Of a DNA stretch of 64,000 nt, positions 46,347-56,107 are shown piece by piece (within the stretch, counting starts at the first letter, position 1; every line of letters begins with the position of its first letter). Where the stretch lies: assembly GCF_001310815.1 (NCBI RefSeq), contig NZ_BAZK01000010.1, positions 124,001 through 188,000 on the forward strand. The letters are read 5' to 3'. Source of the DNA: Pseudovibrio denitrificans JCM 12308 (lineage in GTDB: Bacteria; Pseudomonadota; Alphaproteobacteria; Rhizobiales; Stappiaceae). The position numbers and the translations under genes are program-made. Below the pieces are notes generated by a model. That model saw only the letters and a list, made by a program, of their open reading frames with translations, had not been told where the DNA came from and made no database searches.

Positions 46347-47543
46347 TTGAGTAAATCACCAAAAGGCGGCGCTCCACGGGCCCGCAATGCGCAATCTAAA
46401 AAAGGCGGTTCGCGGAAGGACAATGGTCCGAAGCGCAGCTTTGCCGCTAAACGCGATAATCGAGACGGACGCGACACACGCCCTGCCCGCGACGCTCGTG
46501 GTGGCCAGAAAGAGAACACGGCTGCAAACCGTTCAAATCGACGTGAGCAACCACGTTCAGCTCCGGCACCTGTTGCCGTTGAGCCGATCGTGCGTGAGCA
46601 CAAGCCAACCTCCGCCCGCTTCAAAACGCCTGCCAGCATCTTGCCGGTGATGGTGGAGATGAATGGCTGGGAAGACTACGCGCTGCTGGACATGGGGCAT
46701 GGCCAGAAGCTGGAACGGTATGGTCGTTACACGGTCATTCGCCCGGAAGCTCAAGCAATGGGTGCACCACGCCTGCCAGAGAGCGATTGGAAGCGCGCAG
46801 ATGCAATCTTTACCGGCGACGTTGAGGAAGAAGGTCCGGGCCGCTGGAAGTTTGCTAAGCAAGTCGATGAAATCTGGCAGATGAAGTACGGACCGGCCAC
46901 CTTCAACGGCCAGTTCATGTCTTTCCGCCATGTTGGCGTATTCCCTGAGCAGGCAGCCCACTGGGATTGGGTTGGTCAGCAGATCAAGAAATCAGACCGC
47001 CAGCTGAAGATCCTCAACCTGTTTGGATACACCGGACTGGCATCGCTGCTGCCTGCTGCCCTTGGCGCGCATGTCACTCACGTGGACGCTTCCAAAAAAG
47101 CGATTGGCTGGGCTCGCGAAAACCAGGAGCTTTCCGGCCTTGAAGACAAGCCAATTCGCTGGATCTGCGATGACGCAATGAAGTTTGTGGAGCGGGAAGT
47201 GCGCCGTGGGAATACCTATGACGGCATTATCCTTGATCCGCCGAAGTATGGCCGCGGACCAAACGGTGAAGTCTGGGACTTCTTTGAGAACGTGCCGCAT
47301 ATGCTGGCCTGCGTACGCAAACTGCTGTCACCAAATGCGCAGTTCCTGCTGATGTCGAGCTACGCCATTCGCGCCAGCTTCCTGTCTTCTCATGAATTGA
47401 TGCGTGAATGCCTTGATGGCCTGCCGGGAACGATTGAATCCGGTGAGCTGGCTATTCGCGAACTTAATGGACCACGATTGCTCTCAACCTCCCTCTTCAG
47501 CCGGTGGAGCGCACCTGACAATACTAAGGCTGAGGGAGCATAA
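46347..47543 (+). CDS. Class I SAM-dependent rRNA methyltransferase (RlmI-like)
   Basis: A protein of about 398 residues. A lysine/arginine-rich, disordered N-terminal tail of about 90 residues precedes the catalytic domain. The SAM site is LNLFGYTGLASLLPAALGA (split as LNLFGYTG and LASLLPAALGA, about 225), with an acidic VDASKKAIGW after it. ILDPPKYGRG (about 295) is the catalytic N/DPP-type motif of RNA methyltransferases. The start is unsure: TTG at 46347 has AAAGG upstream, while an in-frame GTG at 46299 has no ribosome site. It is followed four bases later by a TrmH-family gene. Confidence 0.8.
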   Translation: MSKSPKGGAPRARNAQSKKGGSRKDNGPKRSFAAKRDNRDGRDTRPARDARGGQKENTAANRSNRREQPRSAPAPVAVEPIVREHKPTSARFKTPASILPVMVEMNGWEDYALLDMGHGQKLERYGRYTVIRPEAQAMGAPRLPESDWKRADAIFTGDVEEEGPGRWKFAKQVDEIWQMKYGPATFNGQFMSFRHVGVFPEQAAHWDWVGQQIKKSDRQLKILNLFGYTGLASLLPAALGAHVTHVDASKKAIGWARENQELSGLEDKPIRWICDDAMKFVEREVRRGNTYDGIILDPPKYGRGPNGEVWDFFENVPHMLACVRKLLSPNAQFLLMSSYAIRASFLSSHELMRECLDGLPGTIESGELAIRELNGPRLLSTSLFSRWSAPDNTKAEGA

Positions 47544-47546
47544 CTG

Positions 47547-48383
47547 ATGGAATTCAAGCAAAACCAACGCCCAGGTGCTGTTAAACAGATCACTTCACAT
47601 TCCAACCCGATTGTGAAGGAAATCAAAGGTCTCGTTGCACAGCGGAAGCACCGCCGGCAGAGCGGGCTGTTTGTTGCCGAAGGTCTGAAACTGGCAACAG
47701 ACGCTCTGGAAGCTGGTTGGGGCGTACGTTATCTGGCGCTTGGGCCGGAAGCTCGTGAAAACAAGATTGCTCTTGAGGCTGCTGCAAAGGCGAAAGCCCG
47801 GGGAGCTTTGATCCTTGAGGTCAACACGGCAGTTCTTGGTGCTATCACTCGCCGTGATAACCCTCAGATGGTTGTTGGGGTTTACGAGCAGCAGACACTG
47901 AAGCTGAGCGATATCGACCCGAAAAGCGCGACCACATGGATTGCGTTGGACCGTGTGCGCGATCCGGGCAATCTGGGCACCATTATCCGTACAGGCGATG
48001 CGGTTGGCGCAACAGGCGTGATCCTGATTGACGACACGACCGACCCATTTGCTGTTGAGACCGTACGTGCGACGATGGGCTCTCTGTTCCACATGCCAAT
48101 TGTGCGTTGTACTGCGGATGAGTTCGTTGAGTTTCGCAAGAGCTGGCCGGGCCCTGTGGTTGGTACGCACTTGCGCGGCGATAAGGACTATCGTGCTGTA
48201 GACTATAAAGAACCTGTCATTTTGATGATGGGCAATGAGCAGGCAGGCCTGAGTGATAAGCTGGCCGACACTTGCTCTGATCTGGTGAAAATTCCGCAGG
48301 CGGGGCAAGCCGATTCAATGAATTTGGCTGTAGCAACGGCTGTGATGCTTTATGAAGTGCGCAGGAACTATCTGAAGCTGTAG
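47547..48383 (+). CDS. TrmH/SpoU-family RNA 2'-O-methyltransferase
   Basis: A 278-residue SPOUT enzyme. An N-terminal substrate-binding domain (about 15-100) is followed by the knotted domain with ALDRVRDPGNLGTIIRT (about 133), MGNEQAGLSD (about 231) and the C-terminal IPQAGQADSMNLAVATAV. The family methylates ribose in tRNA or rRNA; the exact site is unknown. It begins three bases after the upstream methyltransferase, so the two are coupled. Confidence 0.9.
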   Translation: MEFKQNQRPGAVKQITSHSNPIVKEIKGLVAQRKHRRQSGLFVAEGLKLATDALEAGWGVRYLALGPEARENKIALEAAAKAKARGALILEVNTAVLGAITRRDNPQMVVGVYEQQTLKLSDIDPKSATTWIALDRVRDPGNLGTIIRTGDAVGATGVILIDDTTDPFAVETVRATMGSLFHMPIVRCTADEFVEFRKSWPGPVVGTHLRGDKDYRAVDYKEPVILMMGNEQAGLSDKLADTCSDLVKIPQAGQADSMNLAVATAVMLYEVRRNYLKL

Positions 48384-48404
48384 ACGTATGCCGGGGGGCT
48401 TGGA

Positions 48405-49268
48405 ATGCGCTTGTTGATTTTGGGAGCTGGATACTCAGCTCGCCATTTTGTGAAAATGTACGGAACCGAGTTTTCCTGGATTGGCGGGACAACCCGCTCC
48501 GAGGAGAAAATGGCGGACCTGCAATCCAAAGGGATTCATCCGATCCTTTTTGATGGTGAAACAGCAAGTGATGAGCTGTTAGAGGCGATTTCGTCTGCAA
48601 CACACATTCTGGTTTCAGCTGCCCCAACCGATGATGGCGATCCTTTGCTGAACGTGGCACGGGATGCTGTAGCAGAATCGAAGCCAACAGCGATCTGCTA
48701 CCTTTCCACCATCGGCGTTTATGGTGACCATGAGGGCCGATGGGTTACAGAAACAGCTGAGTGTAATCCAACCTCCAAACGCTCCAAGCTGCGCCTTGAA
48801 GCGGAGAAGGAATGGCTTGCATTTTCTGAAGAAAGCGGCATCCCGGTCAGCATTCTACGCCTTGCTGGTATCTATGGCCGTGGACAGAACGCTCTATGCA
48901 ATCTGGACAAGGGCAAAGCGCGCCGGATTATCAAGGAAGGTCAGGTCTTTAACCGCATTCACGTGAGTGATATCGCGGGTGCAGTTCAGCATGCGTTTGA
49001 GGACAATGCATCGGGCATCTTCAACGTTTCTGATGATGCGCCTTGCCCGCCTGAAGATGTGGTGGAGTATGCCGCCCGTCTGATGGGCGTTGAACCACCG
49101 CCAGCAATTGCTTTTGAAGATGCGGACCTTTCGCCAATGGCAATCTCGTTTTATGGCGAGGTGAAGCGTGCAAGCAACGCGAAGCTCAAAGGCGCACTGG
49201 GTTACAAGTTCAAGTTCCCAACCTATCGTGAAGCACTGGACTATATGTGGGAGAACGGATGGAGCTAG
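48405..49268 (+). CDS. NAD(P)-dependent epimerase/reductase, YeeZ-like SDR
   Basis: A 287-residue extended or atypical SDR. The nucleotide motif is LILGAGYSARHF (about 4-15), and the active-site region is YLSTIGVYGDHEGRWV (about 105). It resembles YeeZ-type proteins of unknown substrate. GGGGGG lies seven bases upstream of the ATG. It is third in a run with the two RNA methyltransferases. Confidence 0.8.
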   Translation: MRLLILGAGYSARHFVKMYGTEFSWIGGTTRSEEKMADLQSKGIHPILFDGETASDELLEAISSATHILVSAAPTDDGDPLLNVARDAVAESKPTAICYLSTIGVYGDHEGRWVTETAECNPTSKRSKLRLEAEKEWLAFSEESGIPVSILRLAGIYGRGQNALCNLDKGKARRIIKEGQVFNRIHVSDIAGAVQHAFEDNASGIFNVSDDAPCPPEDVVEYAARLMGVEPPPAIAFEDADLSPMAISFYGEVKRASNAKLKGALGYKFKFPTYREALDYMWENGWS

Positions 49269-49289
49269 AGCCTGTTAGGGACAAGCTCT
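49266..49289. repeat. Inverted repeat AGAGC...GCTCT, second copy
   Basis: AGAGCCTGT faces ACAAGCTCT with a short loop, overlapping the epimerase stop codon. It resembles the element at 33953-33985. Confidence 0.4.
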
Positions 49290-49319
49290 GATCCAGCCGC
49301 TCACCTTGCACCGGTTTTA

Positions 49320-49733
49320 CTAGACTGTTTCGTGTTGAGGCAGGTCTCCTTCTATTTCGTAGTAATCGCCTTTGCTGGCGCAGAAGATGTGACCTGCCAT
49401 TTTCAGACCTGTCGGCTCTTCCAGCAGCCCAGCGCTGAAGTAAACTTCATGAGCAATCTCGGGGATTTTGTCTCCGTGATAAAACAGGCTGCTGCCACAG
49501 TTGCTGCAAAAGGCGCGTCTTGCGTAATCAGATGAGCGGTAATAGGAGATATTCTCTTCGCCGCTCTCAACTTTCAAAGCATCAAACGGAACCGCCAGAG
49601 CATGGAACGGGCCACTGTTCCAGCGGCGGCACATGGTGCAATGGCATAGGCCAACCTCTTTTTTGGGTGCTTCTGCTTTGAATGAAACCTCACCACAGAG
49701 GCACTTCCCTTTATAGATCTTCAGATCAGACAT
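49320..49733 (-). CDS. GFA-family zinc protein, copy 1
   Basis: A 137-residue protein of the glutathione-dependent formaldehyde-activating (GFA) fold. Zinc cysteines lie in GKCLCGEV (about 9), LCHCTMCRRW (about 30) and FCSNCGSSLFY (about 74). The family also includes S-(hydroxymethyl)glutathione synthase, but most members are uncharacterised. The start at 49733 has a GGAAGTAGG ribosome site. Confidence 0.85.
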   Translation of the reverse strand: MSDLKIYKGKCLCGEVSFKAEAPKKEVGLCHCTMCRRWNSGPFHALAVPFDALKVESGEENISYYRSSDYARRAFCSNCGSSLFYHGDKIPEIAHEVYFSAGLLEEPTGLKMAGHIFCASKGDYYEIEGDLPQHETV

Positions 49734-49795
49734 ACCTACTTCCCCATACATTTCGCGTATCCGCCAAGACAATCCGATATGGATACATCTGCCCC

Positions 49796-50211
49796 TTAAT
49801 CCTCATGGGCATACTGCGGGCGACCATCCTCAATTTCATAGTAATCAGCCTTAGCAGCACAGAAAATGTGGTTGCCTGCACTCAAGCCAGTTGCTGTTCC
49901 AAGGCGCCCACTGCAATCGAGATGCGATCTTTCCATTGTGGGTGGCGGTCTGCATGCCAGAAAAGGTTTGAGCCACATTTTGAGCAGAAGCCTCGGCGTG
50001 CAAAATCAGAGGATTCGTAGTACTTGACGGCATCTTCCCCCGCAGTGAACTGCAGGTTCTTCAGAGGCAGGCTGTAGGCATCAAACGGGCCACTCCCCCA
50101 CTGCCGACATTGCTTGCAATGACAGGTGCTGATTGGTTCGTCTGGTGCCTCACCTTCAAAGGCGACTTCTCCGCATAAACAACGTCCTTTAAACTCCATG
50201 GTCTTTGTCAT
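49796..50211 (-). CDS. GFA-family zinc protein, copy 2 (frameshifted)
   Basis: A 138-residue GFA protein when restored. Zinc motifs are GRCLCGEV, TCHCKQCRQW and FCSKCGSNLFW. The frame ends early at 49882 (LEQQLA). Adding one C near 49893 gives LEQPTGLSAGNHIFCAAKADYYEIE, the family's C-terminus, ending at 49796. It lies 62 bases upstream of copy 1 on the same strand, a probable tandem duplication. Confidence 0.83.
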
Positions 50212-50416
50212 CTGAGTATCCAATACCTACTGAAAAGGGGTTGTCTCTCGAATCGAGAGCTATATGATTCCATAATGAGAACATATCGCGAACATTTGTA
50301 TTCAGCAAGCGTTCAGGTTAAGTCTCCTATGTGGGTTTTCATAGATTCCAATTTTGTCCATTCAGATGTGCGGGGCACTGCCCAATCGGATGGACCGATT
50401 AGAAGGCATGTTGGGG

Positions 50417-51049
50417 ATGCGGGTAGTTTTAGCTGTTGTGGGACTTGGGTTGGCACTGAGCGGGTGTGCCTCTCTTTCTGAAGAAGATTGCAAGATCGGG
50501 GATTGGCAGGGCATCGGGGTCGTTGATGGCCGCGCTGGCTACACCTCCGACAAACTGAACGAGCACACCAAAGCTTGCAGCAAGTATGGCGTTACACCTG
50601 ACGTAAGCGCTTACATGGCAGGCCGTACCATCGGGCTTCAAAGCTACTGCACACCGATCTCCGGCTTTGAGCAGGGACGTGAGGGCAAAAGCTACCGTGG
50701 TGTCTGCCCAATTGCGACTGAAGAGAGCTTCAAAGTTGGCTATTCCCTGGGTAATCAGCTTTATGCAGCCAATGAAGCTGCCAGCGACGCCCAGGAATCC
50801 GTTTGGGAAATCCAGCGCCGCATTGATCGGCTGGAAGAAGAAGCACGCGGTGAAGACTGCAAGTCCGGCAAAGAAGGAAAAGCGTGTCGCAAAGCGGCAG
50901 ATGCAGCACGAACAGACTCTTATCTTGCGCGGGCTGATTTGCTGCTTGCACAAAACCGGCTGTTCTCTTTGGAGCGTCAACGTGATCGTGTCCGAAAAGA
51001 AGTCACCAACAAGCTGCTTGACCTTGAACCAAGCTACAACCCCTCCTAA
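50417..51049 (+). CDS. DUF2799 lipoprotein
   Basis: A 210-residue protein with a lipoprotein signal: hydrophobic core then LALSGCAS, Cys at about 18. The mature part is DUF2799-like (DCKIGDWQGIGVVDG, and CSKYGVTPD), with a C-terminal coiled coil (about 115-205). It is likely anchored in the outer membrane; function unknown. I use the ATG at 50417, which gives a compact signal peptide. Confidence 0.8.
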   Translation: MRVVLAVVGLGLALSGCASLSEEDCKIGDWQGIGVVDGRAGYTSDKLNEHTKACSKYGVTPDVSAYMAGRTIGLQSYCTPISGFEQGREGKSYRGVCPIATEESFKVGYSLGNQLYAANEAASDAQESVWEIQRRIDRLEEEARGEDCKSGKEGKACRKAADAARTDSYLARADLLLAQNRLFSLERQRDRVRKEVTNKLLDLEPSYNPS

Positions 51050-51090
51050 AATTTGCAGGCAAATGCAGATTCTTAGGGGAAGGCGAGCCG

Positions 51091-51543
51091 ATGAAAACGT
51101 GGCGTGTTTATCTTTCAGGTGAGATCCACACCGATTGGAGAGAGCGAATTGAACATGGTGCGGCAGATGCAGGCCTGCCTGTTCATTTCGATAGTGCCGT
51201 AACTGATCACGAAGCCAGTGATGATTGCGGTGTTGAAATTTTAGGCGCTGAAGAAAGCAATTTCTGGCGGGACCACAAGGGGGCGAAGGTCAATGCCATC
51301 CGCACCCGTACACTGCTCTCTGAGTCAGATATCGTTGTGGTGCGTTTTGGTGACAAGTACCGCCAATGGAATGCTGCGTTCGACGCAGGCTTTGCTTCAG
51401 CTTTGGGCAAAAGCATCATCGTGCTGCACGATCCAGCGCTGACGCACCCACTGAAGGAAGTAGACGCCGCAGCCTTGGCGGTGGCCGAAGATCCAGATCA
51501 GGTGGTCGACCTACTGCGCTACGTGATCCGCGGCGAACTGTAA
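51091..51543 (+). CDS. YtoQ family protein
   Basis: A 150-residue protein matching the YtoQ family, with VYLSGEIHTDWRERI at the start and LLSESDIVVVRFGDKYRQWNAAFDAG mid-chain (split as LLSESDIVVVRFGDKYRQW). The fold looks like a nucleoside 2-deoxyribosyltransferase-type Rossmann domain, but the function is unknown. A terminator follows. Confidence 0.8.
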   Translation: MKTWRVYLSGEIHTDWRERIEHGAADAGLPVHFDSAVTDHEASDDCGVEILGAEESNFWRDHKGAKVNAIRTRTLLSESDIVVVRFGDKYRQWNAAFDAGFASALGKSIIVLHDPALTHPLKEVDAAALAVAEDPDQVVDLLRYVIRGEL

Positions 51544-51580
51544 GCCCCTTCCAATTCAAGGGAAGACGCTCCAATAACAC

Positions 51581-51633
51581 AGCCCTACACTCCCCTCTCA
51601 ACAAGAGGAACGAGTGTGGGGCTTTTGTTTTTT
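51581..51633 (+). terminator. Terminator after the YtoQ gene
   Basis: AGCCCTACACTC pairs with GAGTGTGGGGCT (one mismatch) around a loop with a small inner stem, then TTTGTTTTTT. Confidence 0.8.
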
Positions 51634-51667
51634 AGCGACCCAATCACTCAACTGGTGGGCAGGTGCT

Positions 51668-52794
51668 GTGACGAGTGTTCGCGATCTTTTTGATTTTGAT
51701 GAGTTTCCCAAAATCAGTTTGCCGGAAGACGGCATCATCGTTATCACAAGAGCCCGAAATGAGATGTTGCGATTGCCCTTTTTTTGGAGCACTACCGAAG
51801 TATTGGGGCAAGTCATATCTTCGTTGTCGACAACGACTCCACTGACGATACAGCAGCTTTTCTGGAAACGCAGCCGGACGTTACTCGGTTTCACACCAGC
51901 AAGCTTTATAAGCAGTTCAAACGAAACTGGCTGCTCGCCATTTTAAATGAGTATTGCACAGACCGCTGGACTATTCTGGCAGATACAGACGAGCAGTTCG
52001 TTTATCCAGGATGGCCAGAAACCAAACTGACTGACCTAACAGCTTATTGGGACAGTGTTGGTGCAGAGGGCGTAATAGCTCCGTTGATCGACATGTACTC
52101 CGACAAGCCACTGGTTGATGTTGACTACAGACAAGGTGATCCATTTCTTTCTACATGCCCATACTTTGACACGACCTCAAGCTGGGCGATCACACGATCA
52201 CCAGAAGGACGCACTCCAGGTTTTGAAGTTCGAGGCGGTATCAGAGGACGTCTATTTGGCATTCCACCTAAAAGGCGTGAGCTTTTTCCTCTCAATCATT
52301 TACGGAACTTATACCTCGCACCTGCACATATTCACCGGCGGCTACCATTACGAGATTATGTAGAGAGACGCCTTAAGCGTTTTTTGTATAAGCAGTGCCC
52401 ACAACTCACAAAAGTTCCCCTAATCAGGTGGAACCCGACTTACTCTGAAATGTGGAGCGTTCACCGCATCGATATCAGGACCAGACTAGCTGATGACTGG
52501 GGAGCAATGCTGCACTTCAAGTTCTTTCAGGATTTCAAGTTTCGCGTTGAAGAAGAACTAACCAGACAAGCTTACTACGCTAATGGTTTAGAATATAAGG
52601 CCTATTACGAGGGCCTTGAAAAGATCCTACATCAGTCACCTGCATATTCAGGATCAATGAAGCTCTCAAGCGTGGAGGATGTCTATACATTCCGTCAAGC
52701 CTACTGTTCGCGTGAGCTACAAAAATACTTGAAGCATCTTGCCCAGCAACCTCACGTGACGACTTCTCCTTCTCAAAAAGGTGTCGTTGCCTAA
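51668..52794 (+). CDS. Glycosyltransferase family 2-like protein (frameshifted in a poly-T tract)
   Basis: A 375-residue protein when restored, of the Glyco_tranf_2_4 type. The frame from GTG 51668 reads ITRARNEMLRLPFF and then fails. A run of seven Ts at 51779-51785 needs an eighth T to continue as LEHYRSIGASHIFVVDNDSTDD, the family's sugar-nucleotide site. The aspartates of LADTDEQF (about 100) are probable metal ligands. It precedes an FkbM methyltransferase, suggesting surface-polysaccharide modification. Confidence 0.78.
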
Positions 52795-52827
52795 GTCTTT
52801 GCTAAATACGATCATTGGAGTCTTGGA

Positions 52828-53595
52828 ATGCGTTTCTTTGAGAACCTTGAACATCAATACAAAATGCGTCGGCAATACAAGAAGTTACGCGGCATCAAGT
52901 TGGATGTTTCTCAATCTGAAATCGACCTTTATGTCAAAGAGCAAATCGTTCGCGGCCTTTACGAGCATGAAGAGTTTTATCTTCTGACACGGTTGCTGAA
53001 GCCTGAAGACCGTGTGTTAGAGCTGGGGGCGTGCGTTGGCTTCTTGTCAGCAGCAGCTGCCAAGATTTGCGGCTCAAGCAATGTGATGTGTGTTGAGGCT
53101 AATCCCGAACTAATCTCGGTTATTGAAACCAATCACTCGCTGAATGGTGTGTCACCCAAATTAGTTAGTGGCATAGCAGCCCTTAAGGACGTTGAGCAGT
53201 CTGAGTTTTTTGTAGGAGAACGAGCTTCAGGCTCATCAATACTTGAAAGGGAAGGCAGCCGAAAAATCTTGCAGAAAACAGTCAACGTCAACCGACTGAT
53301 CGCAGAGTTTGACCCGAGCTTTCTGATGATGGATATCGAAGGTGCAGAAATCGACCTTTTACCAGCACTAGACTTGTCTGATATTCGTATGCTGATTGTT
53401 GAATTTCACCCAAAGCTCAATGGTTTTGATGCGATAACAGAGTGCATCAACGTGCTCACAGAAAAAGGCTTCGCATTACGGGTTGATCAATGCCAGAACA
53501 AATGCATGGTGCTTCAACGGACCACAGATCCTGACCATGCAATGAGTTCACAACTCAGCCATGTTCTTGAAGCGCAAAGTGTTCTTTCTCAGTAG
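52828..53595 (+). CDS. FkbM-family methyltransferase
   Basis: A 255-residue SAM-dependent methyltransferase. VLELGACVGFLSAAAA (about 64) is the SAM loop, VMCVEANPELI (about 86) the acidic loop, and FLMMDIEGAEIDLLPAL (about 167) the FkbM signature. These enzymes O-methylate sugars and other glycosides. It follows the glycosyltransferase by 33 bases. The pair is flanked by terminators and looks more AT-rich than the surrounding genes, which may indicate transfer. Confidence 0.83.
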   Translation: MRFFENLEHQYKMRRQYKKLRGIKLDVSQSEIDLYVKEQIVRGLYEHEEFYLLTRLLKPEDRVLELGACVGFLSAAAAKICGSSNVMCVEANPELISVIETNHSLNGVSPKLVSGIAALKDVEQSEFFVGERASGSSILEREGSRKILQKTVNVNRLIAEFDPSFLMMDIEGAEIDLLPALDLSDIRMLIVEFHPKLNGFDAITECINVLTEKGFALRVDQCQNKCMVLQRTTDPDHAMSSQLSHVLEAQSVLSQ

Positions 53596-53621
53596 TTTAT
53601 TTTGCATTTTCGCGTTGACCT

Positions 53622-53660
53622 CATGGCTGCCGTTTTCGACAGCCATGTGCTTTTTTCGAA
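53622..53660 (+). terminator. Terminator after the FkbM gene
   Basis: CATGGCTG and CAGCCATG form an eight-base stem around a ten-base loop, followed by TGCTTTTTT. Confidence 0.85.
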
Positions 53661-53665
53661 CAACC

Positions 53666-55140
53666 TCACGCATTGAAAGCGATGAGGGTGTTGCCCCAGT
53701 GGCGGCCTTTGATCCAGATGGGGGCTGAGACGAGTTTTATCATCATGATCTTTCCGCCGCCCATATCCCGGCGATAGGTTTGCAGGCTGTATTCTTTGGT
53801 GTTCTTGCTTGCATTCAGGCCAGCACGGTCATCGAACATTCTGCGATTACGGCAGTTGGCGGCGTTCCAGACCGGGTCGTTGCCCTGAGGCTTGGAATAC
53901 TCTTTGCTGTGCGTTGGAAGATAAGCGTTTTTGTCTAGTGCAGCGCAGAAGATGATATGTGGATCCAGATCTTTGACTGGCTCCTGAATGTCAGGCAACA
54001 CTCGGTCGGTCATTTGCGTGAAGGACGCCATGAACTGGACAGGGTTTGAGCCATCAATCGGGGTGTAGTTGAAGTCAAAGAGATCGTTGATTGAGATGCG
54101 GCCTGCATCCACTTCGCCTTCAAAAGCGTCCATGGTTTTGGCAGCAGCATCCTTGGCGTATTCGATCATCTGCTGATTGAGATTGTCGCCATGTTCAACG
54201 GCAACTTCAGCCAGAAGAGCATCGGCAGTTTGTGACGTTCCGAGCATCTGGCCGGAAACCTGTTCGATGCTCTCAGCATTGGCGGAGACCACACCGACCA
54301 TTTCATCGCGATTGCGTAGCAGTTCGTCTGTATCTGCGTCATTGTTTGCGCAGGCGATGCGGATGGATTCTGTGTTGGCGGAGATGTTATCGACCATCGC
54401 TTCCAGCTCGTGGAAGAGATCGTTGATGGACTGTGTGCCGTTCTCCGCCGTCGCGACGGTATCCAAAGCACCTTTGCCGAGATCCACCAGAGTATCTGCT
54501 TCTTTGCCGAGCTGAAGGATTGTTTGGTCAATTTGTTCAGTCGCGACTGTGGTTTGCGTGGCAAGCGCCTTCACTTCGCTGGCAACCACGGCAAAGCCTT
54601 TGCCGGCCTCGCCTGCACGAGCCGCCTCAATTGTTGCGTTGAGGGCCAAAAGATTGGTTTGACGGGCGATGGCGTCAATGGAACTGGAAAACTGACGTAC
54701 ATTGCAAACGAGGCCTGGAGGCCTTCCAGTTGGCGATTGATGTTGCTGATGGTTGTCGACAGACTGTTGATGTTGGCGAGTGCGTCCGTCACTACTTCCT
54801 GAGACTTGGACATGGTGTCGCGGGCATTGGTCGTTTGCTCTGCTGTCTGCTCAACGGCTGAGCTCACTTCCCGGTTACTCTCAACGACACGTCCAGAAGC
54901 TTCCTGAAGGCTTTCCATGGCTGTTTTCAGAGCGCCTGCAGTGTTGTTAACGGCATCCAGCTCTCCCGCAGCTGAAGCCATATCCAACGCCAACGCATCC
55001 AGTTCGCCAAACAAGCGTGCACTATCTATTGAACTCTTGGGTTCTGTGATTTCCACTTCAGCAGACTGACCGATTACTTCTCCTTGGTCGTTTGCAGCAG
55101 TTTCAGCAAGCAATTGTGTGTTACGCTTAAAAAAAGCCAT
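53666..55140 (-). CDS. Soluble methyl-accepting chemotaxis protein (frameshifted)
   Basis: A 491-residue receptor when restored, with no membrane segment and so cytoplasmic. A helical N-terminal region (about 30-140) leads to the signalling hairpin: near 54702 an added A converts a nonsense tail into [19 protein letters not shown], and the next frame gives [20 protein letters not shown], the MCP tip (split as [14 protein letters not shown] and EAGKGF). A C-terminal sensor-like domain (about 390-491) has [14 protein letters not shown] and [11 protein letters not shown], a pattern seen in other alphaproteobacterial chemoreceptors. The ligand is unknown. Confidence 0.85.
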
Positions 55141-55303
55141 GTCAAAAACCTCTCAATCGCGCAAAGGTTTTCATAGTTTTACTTATAGTTTATTAACCTT
55201 GTTATTAATCCTCTCCTCTATTGCAAGTGATTGGATTACAAAGGATAATCATAAAACATCCTGTGATTAAATTTCTATTTTCTAACTACTATGCGTGGTG
55301 CAT

Positions 55304-55717
55304 ATGATTTGTCGTGAAATGCGTCTGTCCGATCAGGACGCGGTTATTGCTCTTTGGAAGGCTGCTGGCGTCTTTCGTGAATGGAATGATCCGGTTCGGG
55401 ATATTGCAAAAGCACTTGAGGGCGAACACTCAACTGTTCTTGTTGGAGAACTGGATGGCATGATTGTCGCCAGCATTATGTGTGGTGAAGACGGGCATCG
55501 CGGATGGTTCTATTATGTGAGCACCCATCCTGACCATCAGGGCAAAGGGTTAGGCAAGGCTATTACAGCTGCTGCAGAAAACTGGTTGCGCGAACGAGGC
55601 ATCTGGAAAGTTAACCTGCTTGTACGTGGAGGTAACAGCCAGGTCGCGAGCTTTTATGAGGCACAAGGTTACAAGAACACCCAGAGCATCTGCCTGCAAA
55701 AGGTGATTGAGCCATAG
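55304..55717 (+). CDS. GNAT acetyltransferase, YpeA-like
   Basis: A 137-residue single GNAT domain. The acetyl-CoA loop is VSTHPDHQGKGLGKAI (about 74-89), preceded by DGHRGWFYY. NLLVRGGNSQVASFYEAQGY is the usual last motif, split as NLLVRGGN and FYEAQGY. It resembles YpeA; the substrate is unknown. The ATG at 55304 is preferred over a GTG at 55295. Confidence 0.82.
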   Translation: MICREMRLSDQDAVIALWKAAGVFREWNDPVRDIAKALEGEHSTVLVGELDGMIVASIMCGEDGHRGWFYYVSTHPDHQGKGLGKAITAAAENWLRERGIWKVNLLVRGGNSQVASFYEAQGYKNTQSICLQKVIEP

Positions 55718-56107
55718 ACCACTAAGTTTTTACTCAGAAAATTTAGTGGCTGTGAAAACTGCGGTAATCGACACTGCGGTTTATAGGGTTTGGAAATTTC
55801 CTGTAGAGCCGTATAGCGTTGGGCGTCAACTCACTGAATTTTCATAGAACCCCTTAATCAAGCCAAGCATCTTCGTCACATTTCGCAGTATTTTCTCATC
55901 TAAAAATAGAATAACTAAACAATATATAGAAATCACAGCTAGTTAGCTAACTGGCACTCATTAGATCTATATTTCACTCCTACAACTCCGATAACATGAA
56001 TACAATACTCATATTACATCTGCAGTATTTTATAGGATTGATTGTTTCGTAAAGTTGTCATGCAGGCGCCTTAGTGTGCGCTCACCTTCTTCTACGGGAT
56101 ATTTCTA
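55718..56107. other. AT-rich region upstream of phoX
   Basis: A 390-base stretch without a gene, noticeably AT-rich. It contains a possible Pho box close to the phoX start and otherwise nothing I recognise. Confidence 0.45.
56044..56061 (+). promoter_or_regulatory. Possible PhoB (Pho) box upstream of phoX
   Basis: GTTTCGT-AAAG-TTGTCAT resembles two seven-base CTGTCAT repeats with an AT-rich four-base spacer. The second repeat matches six of seven positions, the first only four. It lies 47 bases before the phoX ATG. Confidence 0.3.
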
